A stretch of 64,000 nucleotides of DNA from an uncultured Pelagibacteraceae bacterium (GCA_902579105.1 CACHFM010000006.1:1-64000); one strand, 5' to 3'. Positions 13,708-23,610 are shown, numbered from the stretch's first letter. The notes: a model not told the origin generated them from the sequence alone. Made by a program: numbers and translations.

Positions 13708-13893
13708 TTAACTTTTAATATAATAAATAATTATAAATCCAATAATTGCAAAAATTAGCCCACCCGTTCTTAATTGACTATCTTTTACAAGTTCTAATTT
13801 TTTTAACATACTTTTCATTTTTGATGGAAATAAGGCGTACAAAATTCCTTCAATAAAAAGAAACAGACCAAAGGCTATGATCAATTCTTCCAT
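13708..13893 (-). CDS. DUF2065 family small membrane protein (YjeT-like)
   Basis: A 61-residue protein with two hydrophobic helices (about 3-21 and 44-59) separated by a short basic stretch, FPSKMKSMLKKLE. The pattern and the location between hflC and degP match the DUF2065/YjeT family, which is conserved next to hflKC in proteobacteria. No biochemical function is established. The conserved context suggests a link to the FtsH-HflKC membrane protease complex, which is inference only. Confidence 0.85.
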   Translation of the reverse strand: MEELIIAFGLFLFIEGILYALFPSKMKSMLKKLELVKDSQLRTGGLIFAIIGFIIIYYIKS

Positions 13894-13905
13894 AATGTAA
13901 TTATA

Positions 13906-14775
13906 TTATTGAGATTTTGGTTTTATATTTCCAAAAAATTTAAAAAATTCACTATCAGGAGATAAAATTAAAGATGTATCTCCACCCATTAAAGCTGTTT
14001 CATAAGCTTGCATAGCTCTATAAAATGCGAAAAATTCAGGGTCTCTTCCGAATGCGTCTGCAAATATCTTATTTCTTTGACCATCACCTTCCCCTTTCAT
14101 AATTTCAGATTTTTTTTGAGCATCAGCTAAAATTACTGTAACTTCTTTATCTGCTGTTGATGTAATTGTTACTGCCATTTCTGCACCTCTTGCTCTAAAT
14201 TCTTTTGCTTCTCTTTCTCTTTCAGTCTGCATTCTTCTATAAATCGCTTCACTATTAGCCTGTGGAAGATCTGCTCTTTTAATCCTAACGTCAACAATTT
14301 TAATTCCAAAATTTTCAGCTTCAGTATTTACACCTTCTTGAATCAATGTCATTTGTTTAGTTCGATCTTTAGAAAGTAAAGTTTGAAGTTCTTGTTGACC
14401 AAGTACATTTCTAATTCTTGAGTTAATAATTGTAGATAGTCTTGATCTAGCAACTCTTTCATTTCCAACTGAAATATAGAACTTTAAAGGATCAACAATT
14501 TTAAACCTTGCAAAAGCATCAACTATTAGTCTTTTTTGATCAGAAGCAATAACTTCTTCCGGTGGCGTATCTAAATTTAATATTCTTTTATCTAAATAAA
14601 CTACGTTTTGAATAAATGGGATTTTAAAATTTAAACCTGGTTCAATTATAATTCTTTTAGGATCACCAAATTGAAGAACGATTGCTTGATTTACCTCTTT
14701 TACAATAAATACTGAAAAGAAAACTAAAGCTCCTAAAATTGCTACTATTGGTATTAATATCTTTTGTGCTTTCAT
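13906..14775 (-). CDS. hflC: HflC, SPFH/band-7 membrane protein
   Basis: Partner of HflK in a large membrane assembly that encloses and modulates the AAA protease FtsH. The 289 residues have a single N-terminal membrane helix (about 7-27), then the SPFH domain beginning VNQAIVLQFGDPKRIIIEPG. A long helical region rich in E, R and A follows, and a short C-terminal tail. Its start codon follows the hflK stop directly with no spacer, so the pair is co-translated. ftsH itself is elsewhere in the window (40166-42073). Confidence 0.95.
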   Translation of the reverse strand: MKAQKILIPIVAILGALVFFSVFIVKEVNQAIVLQFGDPKRIIIEPGLNFKIPFIQNVVYLDKRILNLDTPPEEVIASDQKRLIVDAFARFKIVDPLKFYISVGNERVARSRLSTIINSRIRNVLGQQELQTLLSKDRTKQMTLIQEGVNTEAENFGIKIVDVRIKRADLPQANSEAIYRRMQTEREREAKEFRARGAEMAVTITSTADKEVTVILADAQKKSEIMKGEGDGQRNKIFADAFGRDPEFFAFYRAMQAYETALMGGDTSLILSPDSEFFKFFGNIKPKSQ

Positions 14776-15879
14776 TTAATTAGTTACCTTCTTTTTGTCT
14801 AATGCTGGTAATGGCAGATAAGGAACTACTCCTGATCCCGCGTCTTTCTCAATAATTACTTTTTCAATATCAGCTAAAACTTTTTCCATAGTTTCTAAAT
14901 ACATTCTTTCTTGAGTAACTTCTTTTGCATTTGCATACTCATTATAAATAGATACAAATCTGCTAGCTTCACCCTCGGCTTTTGCGACAACTTCTTTTTT
15001 ATACGCTTCAGCTGCTTGTAAAATTTTTTGTGCTTCCCCTCTTGCTCTTGGAATTACATCGTTAGCATATGCTTCTGCTTCGTTTTTAGATCTCTCCATG
15101 TCTGCTCTTGCAGCTTGTACATCCCTAAATGCGTCAATAACTTGATCGGGTGGATCGGCTTTTTGTGTTTGCACTTGTGTTATTTGAATTCCACTTTGAT
15201 ACTCATCTAAAATAGATTGAATTATATCTTGCGTTTCTAATTCTATTTTTGCTCTTCCTTCAGTTAAAATTGGTTGAATATCACTTTTCGCAATTACTTC
15301 TCTCATTGCTGTTTCAGCTGCAGCTTTTACAGTTCCCTCAGGGTCTTGAATTTGGAATAAAAATTTGCCTGCATCTTTAATTACCCAAAATACAGAAAAA
15401 TCGATATTAACAATGTTTTCATCTCCAGTTAACATTAAACTTTCTTGAGGAACATCTGCTACTCCTCCACCTGTTGAAAAACCACTATCTCTTTCAGATC
15501 TAAAACCAATATCCATTCGATTAACTTTAGTAACTTTTGGAGTTTGAACTGTCTCTACAGGAAAAGGAATATGATAGTTTAGTCCTGGTTGAGTGGTTTT
15601 AACAAATTTACCAAATCTTAAAACTACACCCTGTTCATCAGGCAATACTCTATACAATCCACTTGCGAGCCAAACCAAAACTAAAATAATTAAAATTAAT
15701 CCAATTGGTTTTCCTCCTGATTTACTGCCACCAGGTAAAAACTTATTAATTTTATTTTGAATATCTCTTATAATTGCTTCTATGTCTGGTGGAGTAGGTC
15801 CTCTACCTGATCCATTTCCTCCTCCTCCTGGGGGAGATCCCCATGGACTTTGACCTCTTTCTTTAAAATCATCAGACAT
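14776..15879 (-). CDS. hflK: HflK, SPFH/band-7 membrane protein
   Basis: Larger partner of HflC. The 367 residues show the characteristic glycine/proline-rich cytoplasmic N-terminus (PWGSPPGGGGNGSGRGPTPP, about 12-31) and a membrane helix near 60-78. The SPFH domain starts PDEQGVVLRFGKFVKTTQPG, followed by a long coiled-coil helix with alternating E/A/K. It is the first gene of the minus-strand operon and is divergent from the Mrp ATPase gene. The 51-base gap (15880-15930) must hold both promoters; TATTAT at about 15901-15906 is a plausible -10 element. Confidence 0.96.
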   Translation of the reverse strand: MSDDFKERGQSPWGSPPGGGGNGSGRGPTPPDIEAIIRDIQNKINKFLPGGSKSGGKPIGLILIILVLVWLASGLYRVLPDEQGVVLRFGKFVKTTQPGLNYHIPFPVETVQTPKVTKVNRMDIGFRSERDSGFSTGGGVADVPQESLMLTGDENIVNIDFSVFWVIKDAGKFLFQIQDPEGTVKAAAETAMREVIAKSDIQPILTEGRAKIELETQDIIQSILDEYQSGIQITQVQTQKADPPDQVIDAFRDVQAARADMERSKNEAEAYANDVIPRARGEAQKILQAAEAYKKEVVAKAEGEASRFVSIYNEYANAKEVTQERMYLETMEKVLADIEKVIIEKDAGSGVVPYLPLPALDKKKVTN

Positions 15880-15930
15880 ATGCCAAAGTATATAGTGTCT
15901 TTATTATAAAAAACAAGTAATGATGGAATT

Positions 15931-16755
15931 ATGACAGATAAAAAGCCAGAACTAAGTGACGCAATGAAGAGAAAACTGGAACCAAAAAAATTCACTAAAA
16001 ATCCTATATTAGGAACAAAATTTACCATAGCAATTTCAAGCGCAAAAGGTGGTGTAGGAAAATCTACATTTGCAACTAATCTCGCTTTGGCATTAAAACA
16101 ATTAAATTGCAAAGTTGGTTTATTAGATGCCGATATTTATGGTCCTTCAATTCCAAAAATGTTTGGTATTAACGAAAAACCTAAAAGTGATGGTCAAAAA
16201 TTAGATCCGATAAAAAAATATGATATTCAATGTATGTCCATTGGTTTTTTAACAGATCAACAAACGCCAATGATTTGGCGAGGCCCCATGGTAACTAGTG
16301 CAATCAAAACTTTCACCCAAAAAGTAAATTGGAATGACTTAGATTTTATAATAGTTGATATGCCTCCAGGTACTGGAGATACACAATTAACTTTTTCGCA
16401 AGAAATTAAAATGGATGGAGCAATAATAGTTTCTACTCCTCAAGAAGTTGCTCTTTTGGATGTGAAAAGAGGTATTAAAATGTTTGATAAACTTGGAGTA
16501 AAAATTTTAGGTTTAGTTGATAACATGAGTTTTTTTACTGGTGATGATGGCAAGAAATATAAAATTTTTGGTGAAGGCGGAGTTAAAAAAACTGCTGAAG
16601 AATTTCAAAAAGATTTTTTAGGAGAAATACCAATTAATTCTGAAGTAGGTAAAACTGGTGATGAAGGAAAACCAATAGTAGAAGCTAACCCTGAACATGA
16701 AATTTCAAAAATATATTTAGAATTTGCTAAAAAAATTAAATCAACTTATCTTTAA
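15931..16755 (+). CDS. apbC: Mrp/ApbC-family P-loop ATPase (iron-sulfur cluster carrier)
   Basis: Member of the Mrp/NBP35 group that carries or transfers Fe-S clusters. The deviant Walker A KGGVGKST lies at residues 39-46, and switch motifs follow as [13 protein letters not shown] and [16 protein letters not shown]. At 274 residues it is short: the N-terminal MIP18/DUF59 domain found in many Mrp proteins is absent, leaving only about 30 basic residues ahead of the ATPase. A CxxC cluster-binding pair near the C-terminus is not evident. Its 3' end overlaps convergent thyX by 20 bases. Family is certain; the carrier role is inferred. Confidence 0.93.
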   Translation: MTDKKPELSDAMKRKLEPKKFTKNPILGTKFTIAISSAKGGVGKSTFATNLALALKQLNCKVGLLDADIYGPSIPKMFGINEKPKSDGQKLDPIKKYDIQCMSIGFLTDQQTPMIWRGPMVTSAIKTFTQKVNWNDLDFIIVDMPPGTGDTQLTFSQEIKMDGAIIVSTPQEVALLDVKRGIKMFDKLGVKILGLVDNMSFFTGDDGKKYKIFGEGGVKKTAEEFQKDFLGEIPINSEVGKTGDEGKPIVEANPEHEISKIYLEFAKKIKSTYL

Positions 16756-17683
16756 GATCAAAAGCAACCATTAATTCATTCCACTCTCTTTTTGAAAGCC
16801 CAGAACTTTCTAATTCGACATTTTCACCTTTTATAAGTTTCTGAATAATTAATTTGCCTTTTGCAGAAACTTCTGTTCCACCGACTCTATAATCCATAAA
16901 TGCATCATAAGTTATTGGAACCCATTTTTTTAATGTATCTAACATTATGTCTGCATAAACTCTTATTTCATATTGAGCATGATTATCAGCTCTTAATCTT
17001 AAAAAATTCATTAAATTTAAAAGATCTGTTTTCCAATACCATTGAGTATAAGTGTTTAAAGTTAAATTCATTCTTGCAAGTTCTCTTGCCAAACCTTTTT
17101 TATTTTCATCAATAGTTGATCCGTCAAATCTCTCATTAAGCATGGTTTCATAATTATCATAAGTTCTTTCAGCATCAGTTTTTAAAAGTTCTAAAACCTC
17201 TTCAGCTTGCTTACCTTCTAAAACATCACCTCTCCCTTGTCTGTTGCTTGTTGATTGAGCAGCTAAATTTTCTGGTGATGGTAAATAAAATTCTTTATCT
17301 AAAATTGAATATCTTGCTGAGTATTCATTTACATTTGCAGTTCTGTGTCTAATCCATTGTCTTGCTATAAATATCGGAAGTTTCACATGATATTTTATTT
17401 CGCACATCTCAAATGGGGTACTATGCCAATGTCTCATTAGATATTTAATTAAACCTTTATCTGTTGAAACTTGTTTAGTTCCTTTTCCATAAGAAACTCT
17501 TGCTGATTGAACTATAGATGTGTCATCGCCCATATAATCAACTACTCTTACAAAACCATGGTCTAATGCTGGAATTACATCATAAAGAATTTTTTCAAGC
17601 TCTGGGGCAGTAACTCTTTTTGTTTGATTGCTTTGGGACTGCTGACTTTTTATCTCTTCTGATTGCTCTTTAGTTAATTTCAT
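16736..17683 (-). CDS. thyX: Flavin-dependent thymidylate synthase ThyX
   Basis: Makes dTMP from dUMP using methylene-THF, FAD and NADPH, replacing ThyA. The signature [15 protein letters not shown] lies at about residues 112-126 of the 315-residue form chosen here. I start at the ATG at 17681-17683 ([11 protein letters not shown]). The open frame extends upstream to 17806, but that part is antisense to the tmRNA acceptor piece and is not conserved-looking. The gene is divergent from ssrA, with about 40 bases available for two promoters. Its 3' end overlaps the Mrp ATPase gene by 20 bases in convergent orientation. Confidence 0.95.
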   Translation of the reverse strand: MKLTKEQSEEIKSQQSQSNQTKRVTAPELEKILYDVIPALDHGFVRVVDYMGDDTSIVQSARVSYGKGTKQVSTDKGLIKYLMRHWHSTPFEMCEIKYHVKLPIFIARQWIRHRTANVNEYSARYSILDKEFYLPSPENLAAQSTSNRQGRGDVLEGKQAEEVLELLKTDAERTYDNYETMLNERFDGSTIDENKKGLARELARMNLTLNTYTQWYWKTDLLNLMNFLRLRADNHAQYEIRVYADIMLDTLKKWVPITYDAFMDYRVGGTEVSAKGKLIIQKLIKGENVELESSGLSKREWNELMVAFDLKDKLI

Positions 17684-17691
17684 GAATGTTA

Positions 17692-17719
17692 TTGAATCTA
17701 TAGAGATTCCTTTTATATT
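17692..17719 (+). promoter_or_regulatory. Candidate promoter of ssrA
   Basis: TTGAAT (17692-17697), a 16-base spacer and TATATT (17714-17719) form a good vegetative promoter. The expected start, near 17726, falls exactly at the first base of the hairpin GTTGGTTTTCCAAC that begins the tmRNA precursor. The fit between predicted start and RNA structure raises confidence. The divergent thyX start at 17683 lies only nine bases upstream of the -35 element. Confidence 0.6.
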
Positions 17720-17725
17720 AATAAT

Positions 17726-17985
17726 GTTGGTTTTCCAACTACGACGATAAACGAATTTCGTAATAACCATTGCGGACGTGGGGGCAGTACCCACCACCTC
17801 CACCATTACAACTTATGGGGGTGAACTAGATTCGACGGGTGACTAAAGGCTATTCTTTCGTTCGGAATTGTTCCACCGTAACGGGCTAATTTATAATTGC
17901 TAACGAAAGTTACGCACTTGCTGCTTAATTAACTTTGTTAATTTAAGTAGACGGGGTTTGGGGCACCTGGCAACAGAACGCCCCT
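17726..17985 (+). ncRNA. ssrA: tmRNA, circularly permuted two-piece form
   Basis: Rescues stalled ribosomes and tags the nascent protein. The 3' tRNA half comes first. Its T-stem GTGGG/CCCAC is at 778-782/790-794 (positions 17778 onward), and CACCTCC-A-CCA ends at 17805. After only 11 bases the 5' half begins with GGGGGTGA at 17817, leading to TAGATTCGACGGG. The seven-pair acceptor stem GGGGGTG/CACCTCC is complete and includes a third-pair G-U (17819 with 17799), the alanine identity element. The tag frame follows at 17899, then a stem after the tag stop (about 17926-17948) and a terminal GGGGC/GCCCC stem (17960-17964/17980-17984). The 5' hairpin is 17726-17739. Ends are approximate. Two-piece permuted tmRNA is the known alphaproteobacterial form. 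Confidence 0.95.
17899..17928 (+). other. tmRNA proteolysis tag reading frame
   Basis: Codons GCT AAC GAA AGT TAC GCA CTT GCT GCT TAA encode ANESYALAA and a stop. With the alanine carried by tmRNA itself the tag would be A-ANESYALAA. The ending ALAA is the degradation signal recognised by ClpXP/ClpAP and matches the E. coli ending YALAA. Resume codon choice is inferred from comparison with other tags. Confidence 0.85.
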
Positions 17986-17995
17986 TCTTATTTCC

Positions 17996-20662
17996 TTAAT
18001 GTTTTTTTTTCAACAATTCTGCTTGAGCTGCAGCTAATCTAGCAATAGGAACTCTATAAGGAGAGCAGGAAACATAATTAAGACCAGCTTTAGAACAAAA
18101 AGTAATACTTTTAGGATCGCCACCATGTTCTCCACAAATTCCAAGTTTTAATTTTTTATTTTCACTTTTTCCTTTTTTAACTGCAATTTCTATTAAATCT
18201 TCGACACCTTCATCAATTGAAACAAAAGGATCAATCGAAAAAATTTTATTTTCTATATAATCATTTAAAAATTTTCCGCTATCATCTCTACTTATACCAA
18301 ATGTAGTTTGAGTTAAATCATTTGTTCCAAAACTAAAAAATTCAGCATGTTTGGCTATTTCTTTTGCTTTAATTGCTGCTCTTGGAAGTTCAATCATAGT
18401 TCCTACTAAAAAATCTATTTTTAATTTATATTGTTTTTGAACTTCTCTAGCGACATTAATAACTAAATCTTTCATAATTTTTATTTCAGCTTCTGTAGAA
18501 ACTAATGGAATCATAACTTCTGGAAATGCAGATTTTATTTTATTTTTTTTGAGGTCTGCCAGTGCTTCAAATATAGCTCTACATTGCATTTCATAGATTT
18601 CAGGAAAAGAAATTCCAAGCCTACAACCTCTATGGCCTAGCATAGGGTTTTGTTCGTGCAACTCTTCTATTCTTGATTCTATTTCTTTTATAGGTGTACT
18701 AATCACCTTAGCAACTTCATTAATTTCTTTATCTGAACGTGGCAAAAATTCATGAAGAGGAGGATCTAATAATCTAACTGTAACAGGCATACCACTCATT
18801 ATCTTAAAAATTTCCATGAAATCTTTCTTTTGATGAGGAAGTAGTTTTTCAAGTGCTTTTGCCCTATCTTCTTTTGTTTTAGATAAAATCATCTCTCTTA
18901 CTGATAAAATTCTTTCTTCATCAAAAAACATGTGTTCAGTCCTACACAGACCAATTCCTTCGGCTCCAAAATCTTTAGCTATTTTAGTATCCTTAGGTGT
19001 TTCTGAATTTGTTCTAATATTTAATTTTCTATAATTATCTGCCCAAGACATTAATTTAGAAAAATCTCCAGAAATTTCAGGTTTTAAAGTAGCAACTCTT
19101 CCTAAAATAATTCTACCAGTAGATCCATCTATAGTAATAATCTCACCCTCTTTTATTTCCACTGATGAAGTTTTAAATGTTTTTTTTTCATAATTTATAT
19201 CTATTTCACTTGAACCTGAAACACATGGTCTACCCATTCCTCTTGCAACTACTGCAGCATGGCTTGTCATACCTCCTCTAGCAGTTAAAATCCCTTTAGC
19301 AGCATGCATTCCCTGAATATCTTCTGGAGATGTTTCTACTCTAACTAAAATTGTATCTTGCATCATTGCTGTTAATCTTTCTGCTTCTTCTGAAGTAAAT
19401 ACTACTCTTCCACTCGTAGCACCTGGAGATGCTGGTAGACCATGTGCTATAACATTTATTAAACTGTTTTCATCAAGGGTTGGATGAAGTAATGAGTCTA
19501 ATGAATTAGGATCTATCCTTAATATAGCTTCCTTCTTTGAAATCAGCTTTTCTTTTACCATATCAGAAGCAATCTTAATTGCAGATTTAGCAGTTCTTTT
19601 TCCCGATCTTGTTTGAAGCATCCAGAGTTTTTTATTTTCAACAGTAAACTCTACATCTTGCATATCTTTGTAATATATTTCTAATTTTTTTAAAATTTTA
19701 TAAAGCTCTCTATAAACTTTAGGCATAGACTCTTCCATTGAAAGTGCAGTTGATTTTGCTTTTTGTCTTGCTTTTTTAGTAATGTATTGAGGAGTTCTTG
19801 TTCCAGCAACTACATCTTCACCCTGTGCATTAATTAAATATTCACCATATATTTCATTTAAACCATCTGATGGATTTCGTGTAAAAACAACTCCTGTTGC
19901 ACAATCCTCACCCATGTTACCAAATACCATTGATTGAACATTAACTGCCGTTCCCCATTCAGATGGAATTTGATTTAATTTTCTATAAACTTTTGCTCTG
20001 TTACTTTCCCAGGATAGAAATACTGAACTAATTGCACTTAAAAGTTGTTCATAAACATCTTGGGGAAAATCTTTTTTAGCTTTTTCCTTAACCATTCTCT
20101 TGAAATCTTCAATTAAACCATCCCAATCATGTTCATCTAAATCAGTATCTAACAAAACTCCTTTGGTAAGTTTATAATTTTCAATTAGTTCTTCAAAATG
20201 ATAACTTTCAACTCCCATAACAACATTACCGTACATTTGAATAAATCTTCTATAACTATCTTTGGCAAATCTACCATTTGAGGTTTTTAATGCTAATGCT
20301 TTTACCGTTTTGTCATTTAAACCTAAATTTAAAATTGTATCCATCATTCCAGGCATTGAAACTCTTGCTCCAGATCTAACTGAGAGCAGTAAAGGATTTT
20401 TTAAATCTCCAAATTTTTTTGAAACATTTTTTTCTACAATTTTTAATTCGTTTTTAATTTGATTAATTATTTTTTTATCTAATTTTTTTTTGTTTTTATA
20501 AAAAAATTCACATACTTTTGTAGAAATTGTAAATCCTGGAGGGACTGGAAGCCCCATTTTTCCCATTTCAGACAAATTAGCACCTTTGCCTCCTAAAAAA
20601 TTTTTAGGATTTTTAATTTTTTTACTATCTTTAGAATTAAAATTTAAAATAAGTTTTTTCAT
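17996..20662 (-). CDS. ppdK: Pyruvate, phosphate dikinase
   Basis: Interconverts pyruvate, ATP and Pi with phosphoenolpyruvate, AMP and PPi; in organisms of this type it can stand in for pyruvate kinase and feed gluconeogenesis. The 888 residues have the ATP-grasp N-terminal domain (GGKGANLSEMGKMGLPVPPG near residue 30). The swivelling phosphohistidine domain has GGMTSHAAVVARGMG, with the catalytic H468. The C-terminal PEP-binding barrel carries a CGEHGGDP motif near the end. The length is normal. The ATG overlaps the glyS stop as ATGA. The gene ends about 10 bases from the end of ssrA, convergent, with no separate terminator visible. Confidence 0.97.
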   Translation of the reverse strand: MKKLILNFNSKDSKKIKNPKNFLGGKGANLSEMGKMGLPVPPGFTISTKVCEFFYKNKKKLDKKIINQIKNELKIVEKNVSKKFGDLKNPLLLSVRSGARVSMPGMMDTILNLGLNDKTVKALALKTSNGRFAKDSYRRFIQMYGNVVMGVESYHFEELIENYKLTKGVLLDTDLDEHDWDGLIEDFKRMVKEKAKKDFPQDVYEQLLSAISSVFLSWESNRAKVYRKLNQIPSEWGTAVNVQSMVFGNMGEDCATGVVFTRNPSDGLNEIYGEYLINAQGEDVVAGTRTPQYITKKARQKAKSTALSMEESMPKVYRELYKILKKLEIYYKDMQDVEFTVENKKLWMLQTRSGKRTAKSAIKIASDMVKEKLISKKEAILRIDPNSLDSLLHPTLDENSLINVIAHGLPASPGATSGRVVFTSEEAERLTAMMQDTILVRVETSPEDIQGMHAAKGILTARGGMTSHAAVVARGMGRPCVSGSSEIDINYEKKTFKTSSVEIKEGEIITIDGSTGRIILGRVATLKPEISGDFSKLMSWADNYRKLNIRTNSETPKDTKIAKDFGAEGIGLCRTEHMFFDEERILSVREMILSKTKEDRAKALEKLLPHQKKDFMEIFKIMSGMPVTVRLLDPPLHEFLPRSDKEINEVAKVISTPIKEIESRIEELHEQNPMLGHRGCRLGISFPEIYEMQCRAIFEALADLKKNKIKSAFPEVMIPLVSTEAEIKIMKDLVINVAREVQKQYKLKIDFLVGTMIELPRAAIKAKEIAKHAEFFSFGTNDLTQTTFGISRDDSGKFLNDYIENKIFSIDPFVSIDEGVEDLIEIAVKKGKSENKKLKLGICGEHGGDPKSITFCSKAGLNYVSCSPYRVPIARLAAAQAELLKKKH

Positions 20663-22728
20663 TGATGATAATCTATTAAAGAAAAATTAACATAATTATC
20701 GAAGGTTTTACATAACATTTGAATTAGTTCCAGCCTATTTTTTTTTAAACTAGGATTCTCTTCATTTACAATTACATTATCAAAAAATTCAAAAATATCT
20801 TTTTTTGAATTAGCTAAGTTAGTCAAAGATTGAACATAATCTTCATCTTGATTTATCTCTGAAAAATATTTTTTTAATTCATTTATTTTTTTTAATAAAT
20901 TTTTTTCATACTCTGTTTTAAAAATACTGGGATCAGTTACATTGGATAGTTCAAGTTTTTTATTCTTTGTTTCACTATCCAATATATTAAAGGCTCTTTT
21001 ATAACTTGAAATAATATCAATTCCTAGAGGTTTGCTAATTATTTTATTTAAAGTTTTTGCTTTATCAAACATAACTACTGATTTGTCCAAGCTAAATGAA
21101 TTAGTTGAAGCATGAATAATATCATGACGTATTTCTTCTTCTTTCATATAAAATTTTATTCTTTCCATTAAAAATTCAAACAATTCTTTTTGTAAAAATT
21201 TATTCTCAAAATTGAAACCTTGATTTAAATACAAAGTTGAAGAGTAATTAATTAGGTCTTTTATTTTAAAATCTTTTTTGTTCTCAACTATTGTTCTTAT
21301 TATTCCCGATGCCAGTCTTCTTAGAGCATATGGATCTTTAGAACTAGTAGGTTTTTGATTTATTCCAAAAAAACCAACTAAAGTGTCTATTTTATCAGCC
21401 AATGAAAGTGCAATACTAAAAAATTTTTTTGGTACTTTTGAGCCATGTCCTGTTGGTAAATATTGCTCACTCACTGCAAGTGATATATCTCTATCAAAAC
21501 CCTGAAATTCAGCAAAATAACCACCCATAATTCCCTGAAGCTCAGGAAATTCTCCTACTAGGTCAGATAGCAAATCCACTTTGCAAATTGATGCTGATAA
21601 TTCAACTTTTTCTTTACTAATCAGCAATTCATCTGAAAGCATTCCACCGAGTTTTCTAATTCTTTGTGATTTGTCGAAATATGTCCCTAAACCTTTAAAA
21701 TAATTCATCGATTTTAATTTTGAAACTTTTTTTACTAAATTTTGAGACTTATCTTTTTTCCAAAAAAAATCAGCATCACTTAGTCTAGCTTCAACTACTC
21801 TTTCATTTCCTAATTTTATCAAACCTTTTTTATCTTTTTTATTTATAACAACTAAAAATTCTTTAGTAATATTTCCTTTTTTATCAAAAGTAGGAAAATA
21901 TTTTTGGTGTTGTTGCATTGTAATGATTAAAATTTCTTTGGGTATATTAAGAAATTTTTGATCAAACTCACATATAATTACATCTGGCTGATCTGTTAAA
22001 TCAACAACCTCTTCAAGTAATCTAGGATTATTTTTAAGAATTAAATTTTTCTTTTTTAAAATTATATTTAATTTTTTTTCAATTAAATTTTTTCTTTCAT
22101 TTTGATCAATAATTATATCTAATTTTTTAAAAAAAGACTTATACCCTTTAAAATCAGTGATTACTTTATTCTTCTCTTCAAATTCTTTATCAATAAAAGT
22201 TACATTTGAAGAAACAAGATGATAAAAACTAAAATTTAATTTTTTCTTATCAAATAAAGCCAATATTGACTTTAGAGGCCTACCCCAATTTAATTCGAAG
22301 TCTCCCCAACGCATTGACTTTTTCCATTGGATTTTTTGCAATATTATTGGGATTAATTGTTCTAATAAATCATGTGTGTTAATTTTTTTTGATTTTGTCT
22401 TAAAAAAATAGAAAGTTCCTTTGTCAGTCTCTTTTTTAAAAAGATCTTTTTTTAAAATTTTGTTCGACCTAACAAAGCCTTCTAAAGCTATTTCAGGAGC
22501 ATTTATATTAGGTCCTTTAATTTCCTCAGACTTCAAAACTATTTGTTTTTGAAGGCCCTCAAATACAATTATTAACCTATTGGGCGTTGAATATGATGAG
22601 CTTTTTTTGAAAGAAATTAATTTTTCTCTAAATAGTTGATTAAAAATATCTAACAAATCCTGTCGCAGTTTTTTTTGAAGAACTGAAGGAATTTCTTCAC
22701 TAAATAATTCTAAAAAAAATTCTGACAT
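20659..22728 (-). CDS. glyS: Glycyl-tRNA synthetase beta subunit
   Basis: Second subunit of the bacterial alpha2-beta2 glycyl-tRNA synthetase, needed for tRNA binding and editing-type functions. The 689 residues start MSEFFLELFSEEIPSVLQK, the conserved beta-subunit opening. An HD-type domain (PTGHGSKVPKKFFSIALSLADKIDTL near 440) and a C-terminal anticodon-binding DALR-like region follow. glyQ ends at 22729, directly adjacent, so the two subunits are co-translated. It is very lysine-rich, which fits AT-biased codon use. Confidence 0.96.
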   Translation of the reverse strand: MSEFFLELFSEEIPSVLQKKLRQDLLDIFNQLFREKLISFKKSSSYSTPNRLIIVFEGLQKQIVLKSEEIKGPNINAPEIALEGFVRSNKILKKDLFKKETDKGTFYFFKTKSKKINTHDLLEQLIPIILQKIQWKKSMRWGDFELNWGRPLKSILALFDKKKLNFSFYHLVSSNVTFIDKEFEEKNKVITDFKGYKSFFKKLDIIIDQNERKNLIEKKLNIILKKKNLILKNNPRLLEEVVDLTDQPDVIICEFDQKFLNIPKEILIITMQQHQKYFPTFDKKGNITKEFLVVINKKDKKGLIKLGNERVVEARLSDADFFWKKDKSQNLVKKVSKLKSMNYFKGLGTYFDKSQRIRKLGGMLSDELLISKEKVELSASICKVDLLSDLVGEFPELQGIMGGYFAEFQGFDRDISLAVSEQYLPTGHGSKVPKKFFSIALSLADKIDTLVGFFGINQKPTSSKDPYALRRLASGIIRTIVENKKDFKIKDLINYSSTLYLNQGFNFENKFLQKELFEFLMERIKFYMKEEEIRHDIIHASTNSFSLDKSVVMFDKAKTLNKIISKPLGIDIISSYKRAFNILDSETKNKKLELSNVTDPSIFKTEYEKNLLKKINELKKYFSEINQDEDYVQSLTNLANSKKDIFEFFDNVIVNEENPSLKKNRLELIQMLCKTFDNYVNFSLIDYHQ

Positions 22729-23610
22729 CTAATTTTGACTATCTAGCCAAATTCCAGCAGCCGCTTTTGTAATATCTCTAATTCTTCCAATATATCCAGC
22801 TCTTTGAGCCACACTTATGGCACCTCTTGCATCTAAAATATTAAATACATGACTTGCTTTCAAACATTGATCATATGCAGGTAATGATATTTTTTTTTCA
22901 ACTAGGTTTTTTGCTTCTAATTCGTGCATGTCGAACATTTTAAATAAATTATCTGTATTAGCATATTCAAAATTATATGATGAAAATTCTTTTTCTGCTT
23001 GATGAAAAACATCTCGATATTTTACTCCTTCATCATTCCATAAAAGATCATAAACATTTTTTTGTTTTTGAGTAAACATACATATTCTTTCTAAGCCATA
23101 AGTGATTTCTACCGAAACAGGTTTGCATTCATGACCTGCCATTTGCTGAAAGTATGTAAATTGTGTTATTTCCATACCATCACACCAAACTTCCCAGCCT
23201 AGGCCTGCTGCTCCTAGTGTTGGACTTTCCCAATCATCTTCAACAAATCTAATATCATGATCATTATGATCAATACCTATGACAGACAAACTATTAAGAT
23301 ATAATTTTTTTATATTATTTGGCGAAGGTTTTATTAAAACTTGAAACTGATAATAATGTTGAAGTCTGTTTGGATTATCTCCATATCTTCCATCAGTTGG
23401 TCTTCTTGATGGTTGAACATATGCTGCTTTCCAAGCTTTTGGGCCTAGCGATCTAAGTGTAGTAGCCGGATGAAATGTACCAGCACCAACTTCCATATCA
23501 TACGGTTGCAAAACTATACATCCTTTTTTACTCCAGAATTTTTGAAGATTTAAAATTGTTTCTTGAAATGATTTAAATTTTTGTTTTGGTTTTTTTATTT
23601 TAGAAACCAT
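22729..23610 (-). CDS. glyQ: Glycyl-tRNA synthetase alpha subunit
   Basis: Catalytic class II subunit that activates glycine. The 293 residues include the alpha-subunit hallmark segments [20 protein letters not shown] (about 29-48), [16 protein letters not shown] and [18 protein letters not shown]. The start overlaps the end of the S49 peptidase gene by 11 bases. Present as separate alpha and beta genes, the usual alphaproteobacterial arrangement. Confidence 0.96.
   Translation of the reverse strand: MVSKIKKPKQKFKSFQETILNLQKFWSKKGCIVLQPYDMEVGAGTFHPATTLRSLGPKAWKAAYVQPSRRPTDGRYGDNPNRLQHYYQFQVLIKPSPNNIKKLYLNSLSVIGIDHNDHDIRFVEDDWESPTLGAAGLGWEVWCDGMEITQFTYFQQMAGHECKPVSVEITYGLERICMFTQKQKNVYDLLWNDEGVKYRDVFHQAEKEFSSYNFEYANTDNLFKMFDMHELEAKNLVEKKISLPAYDQCLKASHVFNILDARGAISVAQRAGYIGRIRDITKAAAGIWLDSQN

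Noticed and set aside
17684-17806. N-terminal extension of thyX by 41 residues
   Set aside because: The extension is antisense to the tmRNA acceptor piece and the ssrA promoter, has no ribosome binding site, and lies outside the ThyX family core.
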